A stretch of DNA of 64,000 nt from Poindextera sp035294785 (GCA_035294785.1 DATGKF010000008.1:1-64000), one strand, 5' to 3'. Counted from the first letter of the stretch, positions 51,792 through 61,162 are shown. Made by a program: numbers and translations. The notes: generated from the sequence alone by a model not told the origin.

Positions 51792-53166
51792 CCAGGACGA
51801 TGCAGACGAGGATGGCCGGCAGCCCGATGGCCGCGGCCAACAGGTAGAACATCGCGTAGGCGTCGAGCAGCGAGCGGCCGTGCTGCAGGCTCTCGACGAT
51901 GTCTCCGGAGAACCCCTTGAGGATCTTGCCCGTCCAGGCGAGCGCCGAGGTGAGGAGCGCGTACTGGGTCGCGGTGTAGCCAAGGCTGGTCAACGTCGAC
52001 ATGTAGGCGACCAGCGCGACGCCGGAGAAACCGATCGCGAAGGCGTCGAAGGTCATGATCGCCTCGAACGCGGTGATGGGCGCGCCGGCGATCGAGACCA
52101 GGGTGAAGTCGCCGCCGTGCCAGCCAAGGAAGGCGAAGGCGCCGATGCCGATGGGCTGGATGATGGCGCCGAGCACCAGCGTCGGGCGGTAGCCGATGCG
52201 CAGACTCACCAATCCGCCCACGATCACGCCGACGATCGATCCGATGGCCCCGATCGAGAGCCTCACATAGGCGATCGTGTTCAGGCTGATGTGCAGGGCC
52301 ACATAGTACGGGTTGGACATCGGCCCGCGCATGTAGTCGCTGAGGTGGTAGAGCGTGATCATCACCAGCATCAACAGCGCCATCGCCACGCCGTGGGCGC
52401 GGAAGAAGACGATGAACGGCCCGATGATCGCGTCGTAGCCGCTGAGCAGCGGATTGCCGCGCTCGCGCTGGCCGATGCGCTCCATGGCTGCGTCGGCCCG
52501 CGCCGGCTCCCGGGCCATCAGGGCCGCGGCGACGCCCACGATCATCGCGCCGCCATAGAGGGCGTAGGCGAGCGGCCAGCCCACCGCCTGCGCCACCAGA
52601 AGGATCACCGCCTCGGTGCCGATCAGCGCGGCGCGGTAGCCGAGCGTGTTGGCGGCGGTGAGCAGCCCCAGCTCGTCGGCGTCCTCGGCGATCTCGATGC
52701 GCCAGGCGTCGATCACGGTGTCCTGCGTCGCTGCGGCGACGCCGGTGAAGACGGCGAAGGCCGCGAGCATCGCCAGGTGATGCTTGGGATCGCTGGCCGC
52801 CATGCCCATCAGGCCGGCCGCAACGCCGAACTGGCTGATCAGCAGCCACCCTCGGCGGCGGCCAAGCCCGGCGACCAGCGGGGCCGGGAGCCTGTCGACG
52901 ACCGCGCCCCAGATGAACTTCACCAGGTAAGGCAGGCCGGCCCAGGAGAGGTAGCCGATGGCGGCCAGCTTGATGTTGTCGCCGGCCAGCCAGAACCCCA
53001 GCGTGTTGCCGATCAGCATGAACGGCAGGCCGGACGAGAAGCCCAGCATCAGCATCAACGCCACACGCGGGCGCCCCAGCGCGCGGATGACGTCGAGCAT
53101 GCGGCGGCGTTTGGGCGCGTCGACGACGGCTGGCGGCGCTTCGGCGGCGGCGACGTCCTCGGCCAT
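51754..53166 (-). CDS. ampG: AmpG-family muropeptide permease
   Basis: 470 aa, MFS-type with 12 or more transmembrane helices. Signature stretches: MLGFSSGLPFMLIGNTLGFW, GLPYLVKFIWGAVVDRLPAP, AATQDTVIDAWRIEIAEDAD and YHLSDYMRGPMSNPYY. AmpG imports anhydromuropeptides for cell-wall recycling and often affects beta-lactamase induction. I chose the ATG at 53166. It is downstream of the ShkA-like kinase gene in the same orientation, an order I recall from Caulobacter. Confidence 0.93.
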   Translation of the reverse strand: MAEDVAAAEAPPAVVDAPKRRRMLDVIRALGRPRVALMLMLGFSSGLPFMLIGNTLGFWLAGDNIKLAAIGYLSWAGLPYLVKFIWGAVVDRLPAPLVAGLGRRRGWLLISQFGVAAGLMGMAASDPKHHLAMLAAFAVFTGVAAATQDTVIDAWRIEIAEDADELGLLTAANTLGYRAALIGTEAVILLVAQAVGWPLAYALYGGAMIVGVAAALMAREPARADAAMERIGQRERGNPLLSGYDAIIGPFIVFFRAHGVAMALLMLVMITLYHLSDYMRGPMSNPYYVALHISLNTIAYVRLSIGAIGSIVGVIVGGLVSLRIGYRPTLVLGAIIQPIGIGAFAFLGWHGGDFTLVSIAGAPITAFEAIMTFDAFAIGFSGVALVAYMSTLTSLGYTATQYALLTSALAWTGKILKGFSGDIVESLQHGRSLLDAYAMFYLLAAAIGLPAILVCIVLARATPRPGSTRG

Positions 53167-53211
53167 GGCTCCTTCCGGACCTGAGCCGCGCACACCCCTT
53201 GCCGACTCAGG

Positions 53212-54747
53212 TCAGGAGGCGACCTTGGCTCGCGTCCGGCTTCGCGTCCAGCCGGGGCCGGTCCAGCGGATCAGGGCGCGGCGCAGCGCCTCCGGGCTCA
53301 ACGGCTTGACCAGGAAATCGTCCATCCCGGCGGCGAGACACGCGCGCCGGTCGTCCTCGAACGCGTTGGCGGTCAAAGCGACGATGGGGGTCTCGACCCC
53401 GCGCGCCCTGAGCGCCGTGGCGGCGGCCATGCCCGACACCTTCGGCATGCGAACGTCCATCAGCACCAGGTCGTAGGCGCCGGCGGCCAACGCCGCCAGG
53501 GCCGCCTCGCCGTCGCCCACGTGGTCGACGCCGCAGCCCTCGCGCTGGAGCAGCGCCCGCGCCAGCATGGCGTTGATCGGGTTGTCCTCGGCCAGCAGCA
53601 CCCGCGCGCCAGGCGCGGCGGCGGCCAGCTGCGGCGCGATCGGCGCGACGCGCTCGTCCTCGGCCGGCGGCGGCGCGGCCGCGCGTCCCTCGGCCGCCAG
53701 CACGCGGGCGACCAGCGAGGCGCGCCTGAGCGGCTTGATCAGGTAGCCGGAGAACCCGGCCGCCCGGTGGCGGGCGATCTGGCCGCGCTCTTCCGGCCGC
53801 AGCATGACGACGGCGGCGCGCCCGGGCGGCGGCTTTACCCGCGCTCGGCCCTTGGCCAGGCCCCGATCGATCAGCAGCACATCGCCCGCGTCGGTGCGGG
53901 CGATCGCCTCGTCCATCCGCTCGGCCTTGATCGCATCGGCCCCGCAGGCTTCGATCTGCCGCGCGGCGGCCTCGCGCAGAATGGCGCTGGGCGAGACCAC
54001 AGCGACCCGCCGGCCCGACAACGCGGCGTCGGCCTCCGCCGCGCCGGCCGAGGGAAAGGCGGCCTCGACCCAGAAGTCGGCGCCGCGTCCGACGTCGCCG
54101 CCGACGCCGACGGCGGCGTCCATCGCCTGAGCGATGCGGCTGACGATGGCCAGGCCAAGGCCGGCGCCGCCCAGCTGGGCCGCATGCTCGGGCGCGGCGT
54201 GCGCGAAGGCCTCGAAGATATGCGCGCGCGCGGCTTTCGGGACGCCGGGGCCGGTGTCGGAGACGGTGAAGCGCAGCCGCCCTTCGCCCGCACGCTCGGC
54301 CAGCAGCATCACCCCGCCGCTTGTCGCGAACTTCACCGCGTTGCCGGCGTAGTTCAGCAGGATCTGCCGCAGCCGCCCCTCGTCGGCGAGGATGGGGCCT
54401 ATGCCGGGGTCGGCGGCCCAGCCGATCTCAAGGCCCTTTTCGTGCGCCCGGGGGCTCATCAGCTCGGCGACCGAGCGCAGCAGCTCCTCCACGTCGACCG
54501 GCGCCGGGTTCAGCTCCATGCCGCCGGCCCCAAGGCGGGCGTAGTCCAGGACGTCGTTGACCAGGCCGAGCAGATGCTCGCTGCTTTCGTTCAACGCCGC
54601 CACGTAGGCGCGCTGCTCCGCCGTCAGCCGCGTGGCGGCAAGCAGGCGCGCCATGCCGATCACGCCGTTCAGGGGCGTGCGAAATTCGTGGCTGAGCGCC
54701 GCCAGATGCTCCGGCGGAATGCCGTTGGTCGCCGTCTCGTCGGTCAT
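53212..54747 (-). CDS. shkA: ShkA-like hybrid histidine kinase with a c-di-GMP-type pseudoreceiver
   Basis: 511-aa soluble protein. HisKA is at about 10-75 (LSHEFRTPLNGVI, phospho-His H20), HATPase at about 115-232, Rec1 pseudoreceiver at about 246-350 and Rec2 receiver at about 381-500 (phospho-Asp D431 in LVLMDVRMPKVSG). Rec1 lacks the acidic pair (VVSPS). It keeps the arrangement R321, Y335, I337, P339, R341, S344, which matches, with a constant offset of 3, the c-di-GMP-binding residues I recall for Caulobacter ShkA. The linker carries DER (364-366), close to the ShkA DDR latch. ShkA drives the TacA stalk pathway when c-di-GMP rises. Confidence 0.85.
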   Translation of the reverse strand: MTDETATNGIPPEHLAALSHEFRTPLNGVIGMARLLAATRLTAEQRAYVAALNESSEHLLGLVNDVLDYARLGAGGMELNPAPVDVEELLRSVAELMSPRAHEKGLEIGWAADPGIGPILADEGRLRQILLNYAGNAVKFATSGGVMLLAERAGEGRLRFTVSDTGPGVPKAARAHIFEAFAHAAPEHAAQLGGAGLGLAIVSRIAQAMDAAVGVGGDVGRGADFWVEAAFPSAGAAEADAALSGRRVAVVSPSAILREAAARQIEACGADAIKAERMDEAIARTDAGDVLLIDRGLAKGRARVKPPPGRAAVVMLRPEERGQIARHRAAGFSGYLIKPLRRASLVARVLAAEGRAAAPPPAEDERVAPIAPQLAAAAPGARVLLAEDNPINAMLARALLQREGCGVDHVGDGEAALAALAAGAYDLVLMDVRMPKVSGMAAATALRARGVETPIVALTANAFEDDRRACLAAGMDDFLVKPLSPEALRRALIRWTGPGWTRSRTRAKVAS

Positions 54748-54873
54748 GGGCCGGGGAGGCTAACGCGCGGGGCTTAACGGGCGGTGTCGGCCTCGCCGCG
54801 CCGTTGAAATCCCTCTTGCAGCGGGTCCGCTTGTGCTAAGCTGGCCGCCACTCGAGCTGGGGGGCGCGGGGGC

Positions 54874-56385
54874 TTGGTGAACCCCGTCATCTTGCTGATC
54901 TGGCTGGCCCTGGCCTGGGGCCTGATGCGGCTGGTCGCGGCGCGCGCGACGCTCGCCCCGCGCGAACTGGCGGCCGCGGTGCTGGCCGGCGCCTTCGGCT
55001 CGGTCTTCCTGGCGATCGTGGTGGAACGCCTCCTGGGCTTCGTTCTGCCGGCTCCGCTGATCGAGCGCCTGGCCGCAGGTCCCATCGACGAGGTCGCCAA
55101 AGCGGGGCCGCTTCTGGCGGTCGCCGGCGGCTTCGCCGGGTGGCGCAAGCTCACCATCTCCGACTATGCGTTGATCGGTTTCGCCGGCGCGCTGGGCTAC
55201 GCCTATCTCAACTGGGATCTGGCGGTGGTGACCGGCGCCGCGCCGCCGAGCTGGCTGCCGTTCGTCTTCGGCTCGCTCCACGCCGAGAGCGAGTGGGCGC
55301 GGAACCCGGCCTACTTTGGCGGCGCAGCCACGACCGGCTCGGTCGGCCTCGTCTGTGGGGTTGCTGTCCGGCTCTCCGGCTCGCGTCGGACCGCGCTCTT
55401 CGCGACCGCGCTCGCCGTCGGCCTGGTCGCGTTCGAAAACGCCATCTATCGCTGGGAGGTCGGCCCGCTGACAGCGACCGGCGCCGTCACCCGCGCCGTC
55501 GGCTGGCCGTTGAGCCTCGCCTACGGTCTCCTGCTGAAGGGGCAATCCGATCTCTGGATCCTACTGGTCGGCCTGGTCGCGGCGAACGTTATGGAGGCCC
55601 GCTGGGCGCGGCTCAACGCGCGGGTGGAAGAACAATCCCTTCTGCTTGCGGACGACGCCTCGATCGCCTTCGCGCCGGTCGAGTGGATTGTGCTGACGCG
55701 GCTCGCGCTCGCGGCCGACTGGGTCCGGTTCGCGCGGCTGCGCCGGTTCTTCCGCGATCGCCGCGCCTACATTCTGGCCGTGGCGGCGTCGCGCGCCGAG
55801 GCCCCCGTCGCGCCTGTGAGCGAGACCGAAGCGGTCGGGCGGCGGCTCGCCGCCGAGCGTGACGACATCGAGGCTGGAGCCGCCTCGAGCGCGGGCGCGG
55901 GCTTCGACTGGGTCCGCCGCGCCCCGTGGATTGCAGCCGCCATGATCGCGTTCGTGGTCTTCGACCTAGTGCGGCCGAACGCCTGGGGCTTGCTCAAGGG
56001 CCTCGTCTACAGCCAGGCGCTCGCCGCCGCACTCCTCGCGCTGGCGGCGGTTCGGATCGGGCTGCTGTTCGTCTCGGCGCGAAGGTCCGCGCCGGCGCCG
56101 GCGATGACATTCTCGAGCGACTTCGGCGGCTGGGCGACGGCCGCGGCCGCGGTGACGTTGGTGCTGGGCGTTGCGGTTCTGCTTGTACCCGCGGCGACGA
56201 TGGTGCTGCGCTATGGCGAGGCGGGGCTCGATCCCACCGAGCCCTTCACGCTCTGGGCGAGCGATGCGGGCTATCCGTCCTATGGCGGAGACCCGCATTC
56301 GCTGTTCGCGTCCGCCGCGCTCATCTTCGCCTGCCTCATTCCGCCGCCGGCCCCGCCCGCCGTCGCGCCGTCGGGGGGCGCGTAG
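54874..56385 (+). CDS. PrsW-like membrane protein with degenerate active site (pseudoprotease)
   Basis: 503 aa. The first 240 residues hold about seven transmembrane helices and align with the N-terminus of the next protein: GPIDEVAKAGPLLAVAGGFA here against GPPLEELTKAAPVLLLAYAF there. The PrsW catalytic residues are changed: EE becomes D72-E73, the motif-2 Glu becomes N113/W114, the motif-3 His position is Ala-Ala. A central soluble segment (about 250-340) and four further helices follow, ending in PPAPPAVAPSGGA. The likely start is the GTG... ATG region at 54874 (TTG/GTG-type codon before NPVILLIW), uncertain by a few codons. The next gene begins 0 nt later. Confidence 0.7.
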   Translation: MVNPVILLIWLALAWGLMRLVAARATLAPRELAAAVLAGAFGSVFLAIVVERLLGFVLPAPLIERLAAGPIDEVAKAGPLLAVAGGFAGWRKLTISDYALIGFAGALGYAYLNWDLAVVTGAAPPSWLPFVFGSLHAESEWARNPAYFGGAATTGSVGLVCGVAVRLSGSRRTALFATALAVGLVAFENAIYRWEVGPLTATGAVTRAVGWPLSLAYGLLLKGQSDLWILLVGLVAANVMEARWARLNARVEEQSLLLADDASIAFAPVEWIVLTRLALAADWVRFARLRRFFRDRRAYILAVAASRAEAPVAPVSETEAVGRRLAAERDDIEAGAASSAGAGFDWVRRAPWIAAAMIAFVVFDLVRPNAWGLLKGLVYSQALAAALLALAAVRIGLLFVSARRSAPAPAMTFSSDFGGWATAAAAVTLVLGVAVLLVPAATMVLRYGEAGLDPTEPFTLWASDAGYPSYGGDPHSLFASAALIFACLIPPPAPPAVAPSGGA

Positions 56386-59300
56386 ATGTCCGCGATCTGG
56401 CCGAGCGTCCTGCTGTTCGCCGTCAGCGTAGCGGCGCTGGTTCCCTTCCGGTTTCTGGGCGGCCGGCTGACGCTGGGGTTCGGATGCCTGATGCTCTGCT
56501 TCTCCTACGGGGCCGCGGGGGCTTCGCTGATCAACCTGGTGCTTCAGCGCGCGCTCCTGTTCCTCATGCCCGCGGACACCGCGGCGTGGACGGTCGGACC
56601 GCCGCTCGAAGAGCTGACCAAGGCCGCTCCCGTGTTGCTGCTCGCCTACGCTTTCGCCGGCGCCCGGCGGCTATCGGTCGCCGACTTCGCCCTGGCCGGT
56701 CTGGCGAGCGGTCTCGGCTTCGCGTTTGTCGAGACGAACCTCACGCTGGTGACGGCGGCGCATGTCGATCCGGCGACGTTCATGCCCTTCTTCGACCTCG
56801 CGCCGCTGAAGTACGAGACCCAGGCCTACTATTCGGCCGGTCATGGCTATTGGACCGGCTTCATCGGGCTTGGCGTCGGCCTCGGCATGCGCATGTGGCC
56901 GCGCAACCCCGCGAAGCTCCTGCCGGCGCTGGCGTTCGCCGCGCTCGCGGTCTTCGAGCACGCCATGGGCAACTGGAAGTCCGTGCACGCGGAGTACCTG
57001 TTCGGAGAAGTGACATCGATCCCGGCCGCCTCGCCGCTCGCCGAAGCGCTGTACTGGGTGGATCTGCACGGCCTGGCCACGATGCTCCTGCTCCCGCTCG
57101 GGCTGATGGCGGCGGTGATCTACGAGGGCGCGGCGTCCCGCGCTTCGAGGCCGGCCGGGTTGATGCTGCCCGACGAGGGCCGGCGGCCGCTGGTGCCGCG
57201 CGAATGGATCGCCCTCGCCCTCGCCGCGCCGCGCGGCCGCATCGAGACCTTCCGCACGGCGGCGTTCTTCAGGCGCAGGCGCGAGTCCGCCTTCGCCGGC
57301 GAGGACGCCGCGCGCCGGCCGGACGCCGGCCCGGCGGCCCGCCAGGCGGGCTACCTTGCCGAACTCGTGCAGCACGAGCGGCGCGAGCTCGAGATTCCGA
57401 TGCCGGCCCGCTGGCTGCCGGCGCCCGGCGAGGTCGTCGCGGCGATCGGGATGGTGCTGCGCCGCAGCTGGATGCAGATCGCCGTGACGGTGCTGGCGGT
57501 GGTGCTGTTCGCCATCGCGCCGCATCTCCTGCCCGAGTGGCTTCGCACGCTGCTGTTCGGGCGGACCGGCGGGCTGGTTCTTCTGGCCATCGCCGGCGCG
57601 TTGCTGGTCTGGCGCATTCTGGCGTTCCGGGCGCGTCCCGCCCCGAAGGCGGATCGCGCGAGCGGCGAAGCGCTCGTCTCGCATCGGCTCAGCGCAATGC
57701 TGCTGGCGACGTCCGCGTTCGGCGTCGCCGCTTCGGCCGCAGCGCTCTTGCTTCCGGCGCAATGGCTGACCGCCGCGCCCGCCGCCGGCTTCATCTTCTC
57801 GCATTGGACGGCCTGGCTGAACGATGGCGGCGGGCCGGCCGTCCTCGCGCTCGCGCCGCTGGTCGGGACGATCGCCGCCGATCCGGCGACCAAGGATCCT
57901 TGTGCGGATCTTCGCCGCGAGGCCCAACTCGCCGACCAGCGCATCCAGGAGCTCGAGCGGCTGGCCGCGAACGGCGCGCCGGCGGGGACGGGTCAAGGGC
58001 CGGCCGCGGGATCCAGCCCGCTGCCGGAGACCGACAGCATCGGCCGAAGCCTCGGCGACGCCTTCGCCGCGACGCCGCTCGGCAAGCGCGTCATCCAGGT
58101 CTGCAAGCCGATCCTCGGACCGCACGGCGAGATCCTCGGCTACGCCATGTCGAACGAGACCGTCGACGATGCGGCGCCCGCGGCCGGCGCCGCGGGCAGT
58201 TCAGGCGCAGATGGATCCAGCACGGTGCGCCTGCCGGGCGGGCGGCGGCTGCGCATGGGGCCGGCCGATCCGTCTGCCGCTCAGGCGGCCCTTGACGCCG
58301 AACGGGCGCAACAAAAGCTGCGGCTGGCGGCGCTCGCCGACTGCGACCGGCTCAATGCGCCGCCGCCGCCGCAGACGCGCGGAAAGCCCGATGTGGCGGC
58401 GCTGCAGAAGGCGCTGGACGACGCCAAGCAGCGCTTTGAGGATCTCGAAAAACAGCTGAACGCCGCCGTCGCCGACGACCTCAACGCCATCGGCGATTTC
58501 ATGCGCGCGTACGACCAGCAGTGGAAGGCGGCCATCAAGCCGATCAACGACTATCTGGACAACTACAAGCTCATCCGTCCGGCTTTCCAGGACATCCTCA
58601 ACCAGTTCGCCAGTCGCGAGCAGGCGTTGAGCTATGCGCGGTTCGCTGACGAAGCCTTCCGCGACATCGCCATGCTGGTGGCGCCAGAGCTGCTCCCTGG
58701 CGGCGCCCTTGCGGCCGAAAGTGAAGCGGCGGTCGGGGCTGCGGCGCGCACCGGGCAGACGGCCGCGCGAACGGCCGGGGCGGTCGAAGGGGAAGGCGCC
58801 GTGGCCGGGGCCGCCGCTCGCGGCGCCCAGACGGAGGCGACCGTCGTCCGGGAGGCCGAGGCGCTCGGCGGGCGCGGCGCGGCGACCGCCGCCGAAGAAG
58901 GCGCTCAGACCGCCGCCGCGCAAACGCACTTCGTGGATGCCACTGGCGCGCCGACCGGGCAGGCGCTGCTGCAGCCCGGCGAGGCTGGCCAGCAAACGCT
59001 CAACCGTCTCATGGACGGGTACTCGTCGACCCAGAACAAGGTGTTCGCAGACACGGTCAACAAGTACGCGCAGCAGATGATCAAGGGCGAGTTCGACTGG
59101 AACGCCGTCCCGGCCGCCGAGCGGATCGTGCAGGACGGCAGTGTCATCGTCAGCGGCAATCACCGTTTCATCGCGGCCAAGCTTGCGTCCGAGGCGACCG
59201 GGCGCCCGCTCCTGGGGACGGCGGACGCGATCATCCCGCAACAGGGCTTTGCCAGCCAGGACGTCGCCGCCAAGTTGATTGGCAGCCGCAGCTACACGGT

Positions 59301-59415
59301 GCGCCCATTCGGCGGGGTCGGCGTGTCCGACGGCGCGAAAGCGCCTCCGATCACCCAATCGGTCGATCCCGATCTCCAGTTCATTCGCGACGCGACCGGC
59401 GGAGAAAGCGACTGA
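56386..59415 (+). CDS. PrsW-family intramembrane protease fused to a ParB-like toxin-type C-terminal domain
   Basis: 1009 aa. N-terminal PrsW-like glutamic protease domain (about 1-240): EELTK with E75, E76 and K79, FVETN with E116, H153 in SAGHGYW and E191/H192 in FEHAMGNW, all intact. Helices at about 363-410 and 430-470 follow. Then come a coiled-coil/helical region (about 500-770), an Ala/Gly/Glu-rich linker (about 775-845) and a compact C-terminal domain (about 847-1009) with VQDGSVIVSGNHRFIAAKLA (D917, N925-H926-R927), the DG..I..GNHR signature of ParB/sulfiredoxin-like folds used as toxin domains in polymorphic toxins. No signal peptide. It directly abuts the pseudoprotease gene. Confidence 0.75.
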   Translation: MSAIWPSVLLFAVSVAALVPFRFLGGRLTLGFGCLMLCFSYGAAGASLINLVLQRALLFLMPADTAAWTVGPPLEELTKAAPVLLLAYAFAGARRLSVADFALAGLASGLGFAFVETNLTLVTAAHVDPATFMPFFDLAPLKYETQAYYSAGHGYWTGFIGLGVGLGMRMWPRNPAKLLPALAFAALAVFEHAMGNWKSVHAEYLFGEVTSIPAASPLAEALYWVDLHGLATMLLLPLGLMAAVIYEGAASRASRPAGLMLPDEGRRPLVPREWIALALAAPRGRIETFRTAAFFRRRRESAFAGEDAARRPDAGPAARQAGYLAELVQHERRELEIPMPARWLPAPGEVVAAIGMVLRRSWMQIAVTVLAVVLFAIAPHLLPEWLRTLLFGRTGGLVLLAIAGALLVWRILAFRARPAPKADRASGEALVSHRLSAMLLATSAFGVAASAAALLLPAQWLTAAPAAGFIFSHWTAWLNDGGGPAVLALAPLVGTIAADPATKDPCADLRREAQLADQRIQELERLAANGAPAGTGQGPAAGSSPLPETDSIGRSLGDAFAATPLGKRVIQVCKPILGPHGEILGYAMSNETVDDAAPAAGAAGSSGADGSSTVRLPGGRRLRMGPADPSAAQAALDAERAQQKLRLAALADCDRLNAPPPPQTRGKPDVAALQKALDDAKQRFEDLEKQLNAAVADDLNAIGDFMRAYDQQWKAAIKPINDYLDNYKLIRPAFQDILNQFASREQALSYARFADEAFRDIAMLVAPELLPGGALAAESEAAVGAAARTGQTAARTAGAVEGEGAVAGAAARGAQTEATVVREAEALGGRGAATAAEEGAQTAAAQTHFVDATGAPTGQALLQPGEAGQQTLNRLMDGYSSTQNKVFADTVNKYAQQMIKGEFDWNAVPAAERIVQDGSVIVSGNHRFIAAKLASEATGRPLLGTADAIIPQQGFASQDVAAKLIGSRSYTVRPFGGVGVSDGAKAPPITQSVDPDLQFIRDATGGESD

Positions 59416-59419
59416 TCCG

Positions 59420-60328
59420 ATGACCGACACGAGCCCCTTGCCGCCGCCCGTCCTTCCCGTCCGCGCCGGACCGGCGATTCAGCGAACCCCGGACATCGAG
59501 TCTGGCGCCGTCGGGCACAGCGTTCGCGACCTGCTGACCTCGCAGAACGAGCAGCTGGGCCCGCTGGCGCGCGGCGCGGTGCGCCCGCAAGGCGAGGCGG
59601 CGCCGACCTTTCCGACCTTCGATGCGCGCGGCGGCACGGGCTTGCGCGCGCCGAGCACCATCCTCGATCGGGCGCTCGATGCGAGCTCGCCGGAGGCGGC
59701 CGTGGCCAAGTTCGTCGGCACGGCCGTCCTGAACCCCGCCACGTCGGCCGTGGACGCCTACAAGACCGGCCAGATCCGCCAGGCGCAGGCGGACTTCCTG
59801 AACAAGTACGCGCCGGTGCTGAAGGACATGAGCAAGAACCTCGGCGACGCCATGCGGGCCATGCACGCGCTGGGGGACTGGCTGGGCAAAAACCAGATCC
59901 CGACCAACGACATCCGGGGAATCATGCAGCGCAAGGCGGCGACCGGCGACCAGGAGGGGCGCGATCTGGACGATGCGCTGGACTCCACGACCGATCCCGA
60001 CACGCGCGCCAAGCTTCAGGCGATGAAGAACGATTTCGACGCCTGGAAAAAGGATCGCGACACGCGCGTCGCCAACGAGTGGAAGGAGGAGACCGACCTC
60101 GAGAACCGGATCGACAAGATGAACCGAGAGGCCTTCTACAATCAGTCCACGCTGCTTAGCGGCGCCGGGCGCGCGGGCGACCGGCCGGGGATCGAGACCT
60201 CGGGCGACCAGGTGACCAACTCGACGCACCAACTGGGCTCGGCGCTCAACTATGCGGCCGGGATTCGCAACCTCCTCCTGCAGGAGCGCCAGCGCATGGT
60301 GACCGCGACGCTGGGCCGCCGTCCCTAA
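59420..60328 (+). CDS. Helical partner protein of the PrsW-toxin gene, hypothetical
   Basis: 302 aa, no recognised family. The ATG at 59420 lies 4 nt after the preceding stop. The N-terminal 95 residues are Pro/Gly-rich and likely disordered (TSPLPPPVLPVRAGPAIQRT). About residues 115-230 are strongly helical and charged (YAPVLKDMSKNLGDAMRAMH, KMNREAFYNQSTLL). The C-terminus is a final helix (LNYAAGIRNLLLQERQRMV). There is no transmembrane segment or signal peptide. Position makes it a candidate adaptor, immunity protein or second effector; none is shown by sequence. Confidence 0.65.
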   Translation: MTDTSPLPPPVLPVRAGPAIQRTPDIESGAVGHSVRDLLTSQNEQLGPLARGAVRPQGEAAPTFPTFDARGGTGLRAPSTILDRALDASSPEAAVAKFVGTAVLNPATSAVDAYKTGQIRQAQADFLNKYAPVLKDMSKNLGDAMRAMHALGDWLGKNQIPTNDIRGIMQRKAATGDQEGRDLDDALDSTTDPDTRAKLQAMKNDFDAWKKDRDTRVANEWKEETDLENRIDKMNREAFYNQSTLLSGAGRAGDRPGIETSGDQVTNSTHQLGSALNYAAGIRNLLLQERQRMVTATLGRRP

Positions 60329-60331
60329 GCC

Positions 60332-61162
60332 CTACTCCGAGGCGCTGCGTGGGATCTCGCGGTACCAGGCCAGCTGTTCGCTGGTGGCCAAGAGCTTGCC
60401 GCTTCGGCTCCAGTAACTCGAGCGTTCGTCGGAGGCGCCGCCCGCGCCGACGCGGCCTTCGCACTCCACCAGGATGAAGTCGTCGCCCAGCGCCGCCAGT
60501 TCGTCGGCGGTCGCGTGCAGGTAGGCGGTCAGCGACAGCGTCGTGGTGCGGACGGTCGGCCCCAGCGCGTACATGGCTCGGGGCGCCGAGTTGTCGGTGA
60601 CCATGCCCAGCAGCGCCTTGTCGAACGGCCCGCGCCGGGACCGCACCCAGGTCAGCGAGCGCGAACTTGTCCCCGGCGTCGGCGGAAAGCCCTCCAGCGT
60701 CCGCCGCTCGAAGGTCGAGGCGCCGTAGTGCAGCGCAGCCTCACTGGGCGCCTCCGGCGCCGGCAGGCTTTCCGGGTCGGGCGTCTTGGGCATGACCGCG
60801 AACTGAAACGCCGGCGTTTGCGGCCGCCGCGCCATGGTGACGATCCCGTGCACGCCGATCTGCTCGACGCCTTCGGGACGCAGCTCCACCTCCCAGACCC
60901 CGACCGACCCGCCCTGGCGGATCAGCCGCGTGCGCAGGTCCAAGGCGCCGGCGGGGAGGCCGGCTGCGTAGGCCAGCGTCAGCGACAGGGCCTCGCCACG
61001 CGCCTCCGGCTCCGCCTCCAAGACGCGGATGCAGAGCCCGATCGCGTAGCCGCCCCAGAGCCCACCGCCCGGATTGCTCCACTCCGGCCCGGCCACCGTC
61101 CGCCAGCGGCCGGGCGAAAGCTGCTCGAGCGGCATGGCGTGCGTGATCTCGGTCCCGGTCAT
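60332..61162 (-). CDS. TesB-like acyl-CoA thioesterase family protein
   Basis: 276 aa, double hot-dog fold. The first half has WSNPGGGLWGGYAIGLCIRV and LRTRLIRQGGSVGVWEVELR, and the second half DNSAPRAMYALGPTVRTTTL, SLTAYLHAT and FILVECEGRVGAGGASDERS, as in TesB-type thioesterases. It should cleave acyl-CoA esters; chain-length preference is unknown. It is convergent with the toxin cluster (3-nt gap to its last gene). Confidence 0.85.
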   Translation of the reverse strand: MTGTEITHAMPLEQLSPGRWRTVAGPEWSNPGGGLWGGYAIGLCIRVLEAEPEARGEALSLTLAYAAGLPAGALDLRTRLIRQGGSVGVWEVELRPEGVEQIGVHGIVTMARRPQTPAFQFAVMPKTPDPESLPAPEAPSEAALHYGASTFERRTLEGFPPTPGTSSRSLTWVRSRRGPFDKALLGMVTDNSAPRAMYALGPTVRTTTLSLTAYLHATADELAALGDDFILVECEGRVGAGGASDERSSYWSRSGKLLATSEQLAWYREIPRSASE

